Shown in pieces: positions 5,370-6,251 of a stretch of DNA of 6,251 nucleotides. Position numbers and translations under genes: made by a program. The DNA is from Candidatus Woesearchaeota archaeon. Its GTDB lineage: Archaea > Nanobdellota > Nanobdellia > Woesearchaeales > WAPY01. The notes under the pieces were generated by a model, which worked only from the letters and a program-made list of their open reading frames with translations, did no database searches and was not told the origin of the DNA. Where the stretch lies: contig WAPY01000067.1 of assembly GCA_015520525.1 (NCBI GenBank), forward strand, positions 1 to 6,251. The letters run 5' to 3'. The first letter of the stretch is position 1; each line of letters starts with the position of its first letter.

Positions 5370-6251
5370 TTAAATCAAGAGGGCAACAACATAACCCAAA
5401 GCACAGCCAGCAGTCAAGAAGGGCATGGCAGGATAAAACTTATTCTTCCTCGAGTAAACGAAAAGGAGAGTTAAAGCAACAGCAGAGAATAAGGGTATTA
5501 AAAGAACTTTTTGAATTGGAAAATACTTAAGCATAACTCCAGCAAAGACCAAAGGGAAAGTTATGTCGCCGCCGCCGAGAATAGCGATGTTGCCTTTGTC
5601 TTCATACTTCTGAATCTTTTTATTGAGTGTTTTATCTCCTTTATTTTTGATTCTGCTATTCTTCTCTTTGCTCAGCATTTGAACATTACCCTTAACCTTA
5701 CTTATATTCTTTGGAACTGCCAAGCCGACAAAATTGCCGTTTGAAAGTTGGAACTTAGCCAAAGAGATCATATGCTTGCTCTTATTGACTGCTATATAAT
5801 CATAAATTGCTATCAAAATAAGCAATCCAAAGATAGAGAACATGTTGAAGAAGGGAACAAGAATAACAGCCACACCAGCATAGATAAAAGGTTCAGTCAA
5901 GTTGTGAATATAAGGATTCTTCGACTTAACCTTAAGCAGAGTTATCAAAACAGCTAAAACAACAGCCCAAACTTCGCTCACAAAAGCCGCTAAGGATATT
6001 GCCGAAGCGGAGAAAACAGCCAAAGCATACCACAAACCCCAAAGGGGTTTTGCCTTAAACTTAACCAGAATGAAGAATAAGAGGGTGCTTATGAGAATAG
6101 CGATAAATATGAACAGAAAAGACAAGTCTTGATTTACTTTTGGAGGCTGGCCTACCAAAGAGTTTGAATTCCAGGACACATTAACAACTCTAACTGTTGA
6201 ATTATTAACTCTCTTAAAACTTACCTTTTTGACTATATAATGATTCAGAAC
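5370..6251 (-). CDS. presenilin/SPP-like intramembrane aspartyl protease (5' partial)
   Basis: This multi-pass membrane protease of family A22 cuts substrates within the membrane, such as signal peptide remnants. Counting from the GTG at 6179 (269 residues), hydrophobic segments lie at about 20-39, 47-66, 70-84, 94-111, 113-131, 197-218, 222-243 and 249-269. The fifth carries the YD motif (Y126, D127) and the sixth carries GGGD (202-205, the GxGD motif), giving both catalytic aspartates. The PAL motif appears as PAM (250-252). A lysine-rich loop (132-196) separates the aspartates, like the cytosolic TM6-TM7 loop of presenilin. Only four segments precede YD where presenilins have five. The frame stays open from GTG 6179 to the window edge, through 24 more codons rich in N, V and K without an ATG. 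The missing TM1 therefore probably lies off the edge, and these codons belong to the TM1-TM2 loop. The alternative is a true start at GTG 6179, where no ribosome site is seen. The stop is four bases from the convergent hydrolase gene. Confidence 0.88.
   Translation of the reverse strand, partial: VLNHYIVKKVSFKRVNNSTVRVVNVSWNSNSLVGQPPKVNQDLSFLFIFIAILISTLLFFILVKFKAKPLWGLWYALAVFSASAISLAAFVSEVWAVVLAVLITLLKVKSKNPYIHNLTEPFIYAGVAVILVPFFNMFSIFGLLILIAIYDYIAVNKSKHMISLAKFQLSNGNFVGLAVPKNISKVKGNVQMLSKEKNSRIKNKGDKTLNKKIQKYEDKGNIAILGGGDITFPLVFAGVMLKYFPIQKVLLIPLFSAVALTLLFVYSRKNKFYPAMPFLTAGCALGYVVALLI

Noticed and set aside
5511..5957. Two short plus-strand open frames (77 and 69 codons)
   Set aside because: They are antisense to the membrane protease, whose YD and GxGD motifs and membrane segments establish the minus-strand frame.
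1..6251. CRISPR arrays, insertion sequences, tRNA genes or defence-system genes
   Set aside because: No regularly spaced repeats, transposase-like proteins, terminal inverted repeats or tRNA cloverleaf sequences were seen on either strand.

Overview
The window is AT-rich DNA of archaeal type. The evidence is TTTAAATA-like TATA boxes about 25 bp ahead of inferred transcript starts, one probable leaderless gene, GGAGGTG-type ribosome binding sites, a 7S-type SRP RNA with an Alu domain, arginine coded almost only by AGA/AGG, and a presenilin/signal-peptide-peptidase-like membrane protease. Small genes, very tight spacing and a leucyl-tRNA synthetase with a bacterial-type core suggest an uncultured or DPANN-like archaeon. 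That placement is inference.

Layout from left to right. Positions 1-34 may hold the last codons of an upstream gene. A pyrimidine-rich tract and a promoter follow. leuS (171-2903) and an NAD kinase gene (2914-3669) form a plus-strand operon with a 10-nt gap. Directly after the kinase stop codon, on the minus strand, lies the SRP RNA gene (about 3672-3945), recognised by its helix 8 core and a 10-bp terminal helix. A 91-bp divergent promoter region separates it from a second plus-strand operon: a lipoprotein-like DJ-1/PfpI protein (4037-4687) and a UPF0173-type metallo-beta-lactamase-fold hydrolase (4697-5365). Four bases further on, a convergent minus-strand gene encodes a GxGD intramembrane aspartyl protease. 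Its frame stays open to the right edge, so its N-terminus is missing.

The left operon joins translation (leucine charging) to NADP supply, with no obvious functional link. The SRP RNA acts in membrane targeting of secretory and membrane proteins. The lipoprotein and the intramembrane protease both concern the membrane, but nothing in the sequence links them directly. I do not see a clearly new multi-gene system. The points most worth checking are the apparent bacterial/archaeal chimera in LeuRS, the NADK2-like kinase, the surface-anchored DJ-1 protein, the PAM variant of the presenilin PAL motif, and convergent transcription units with almost no intergenic DNA.
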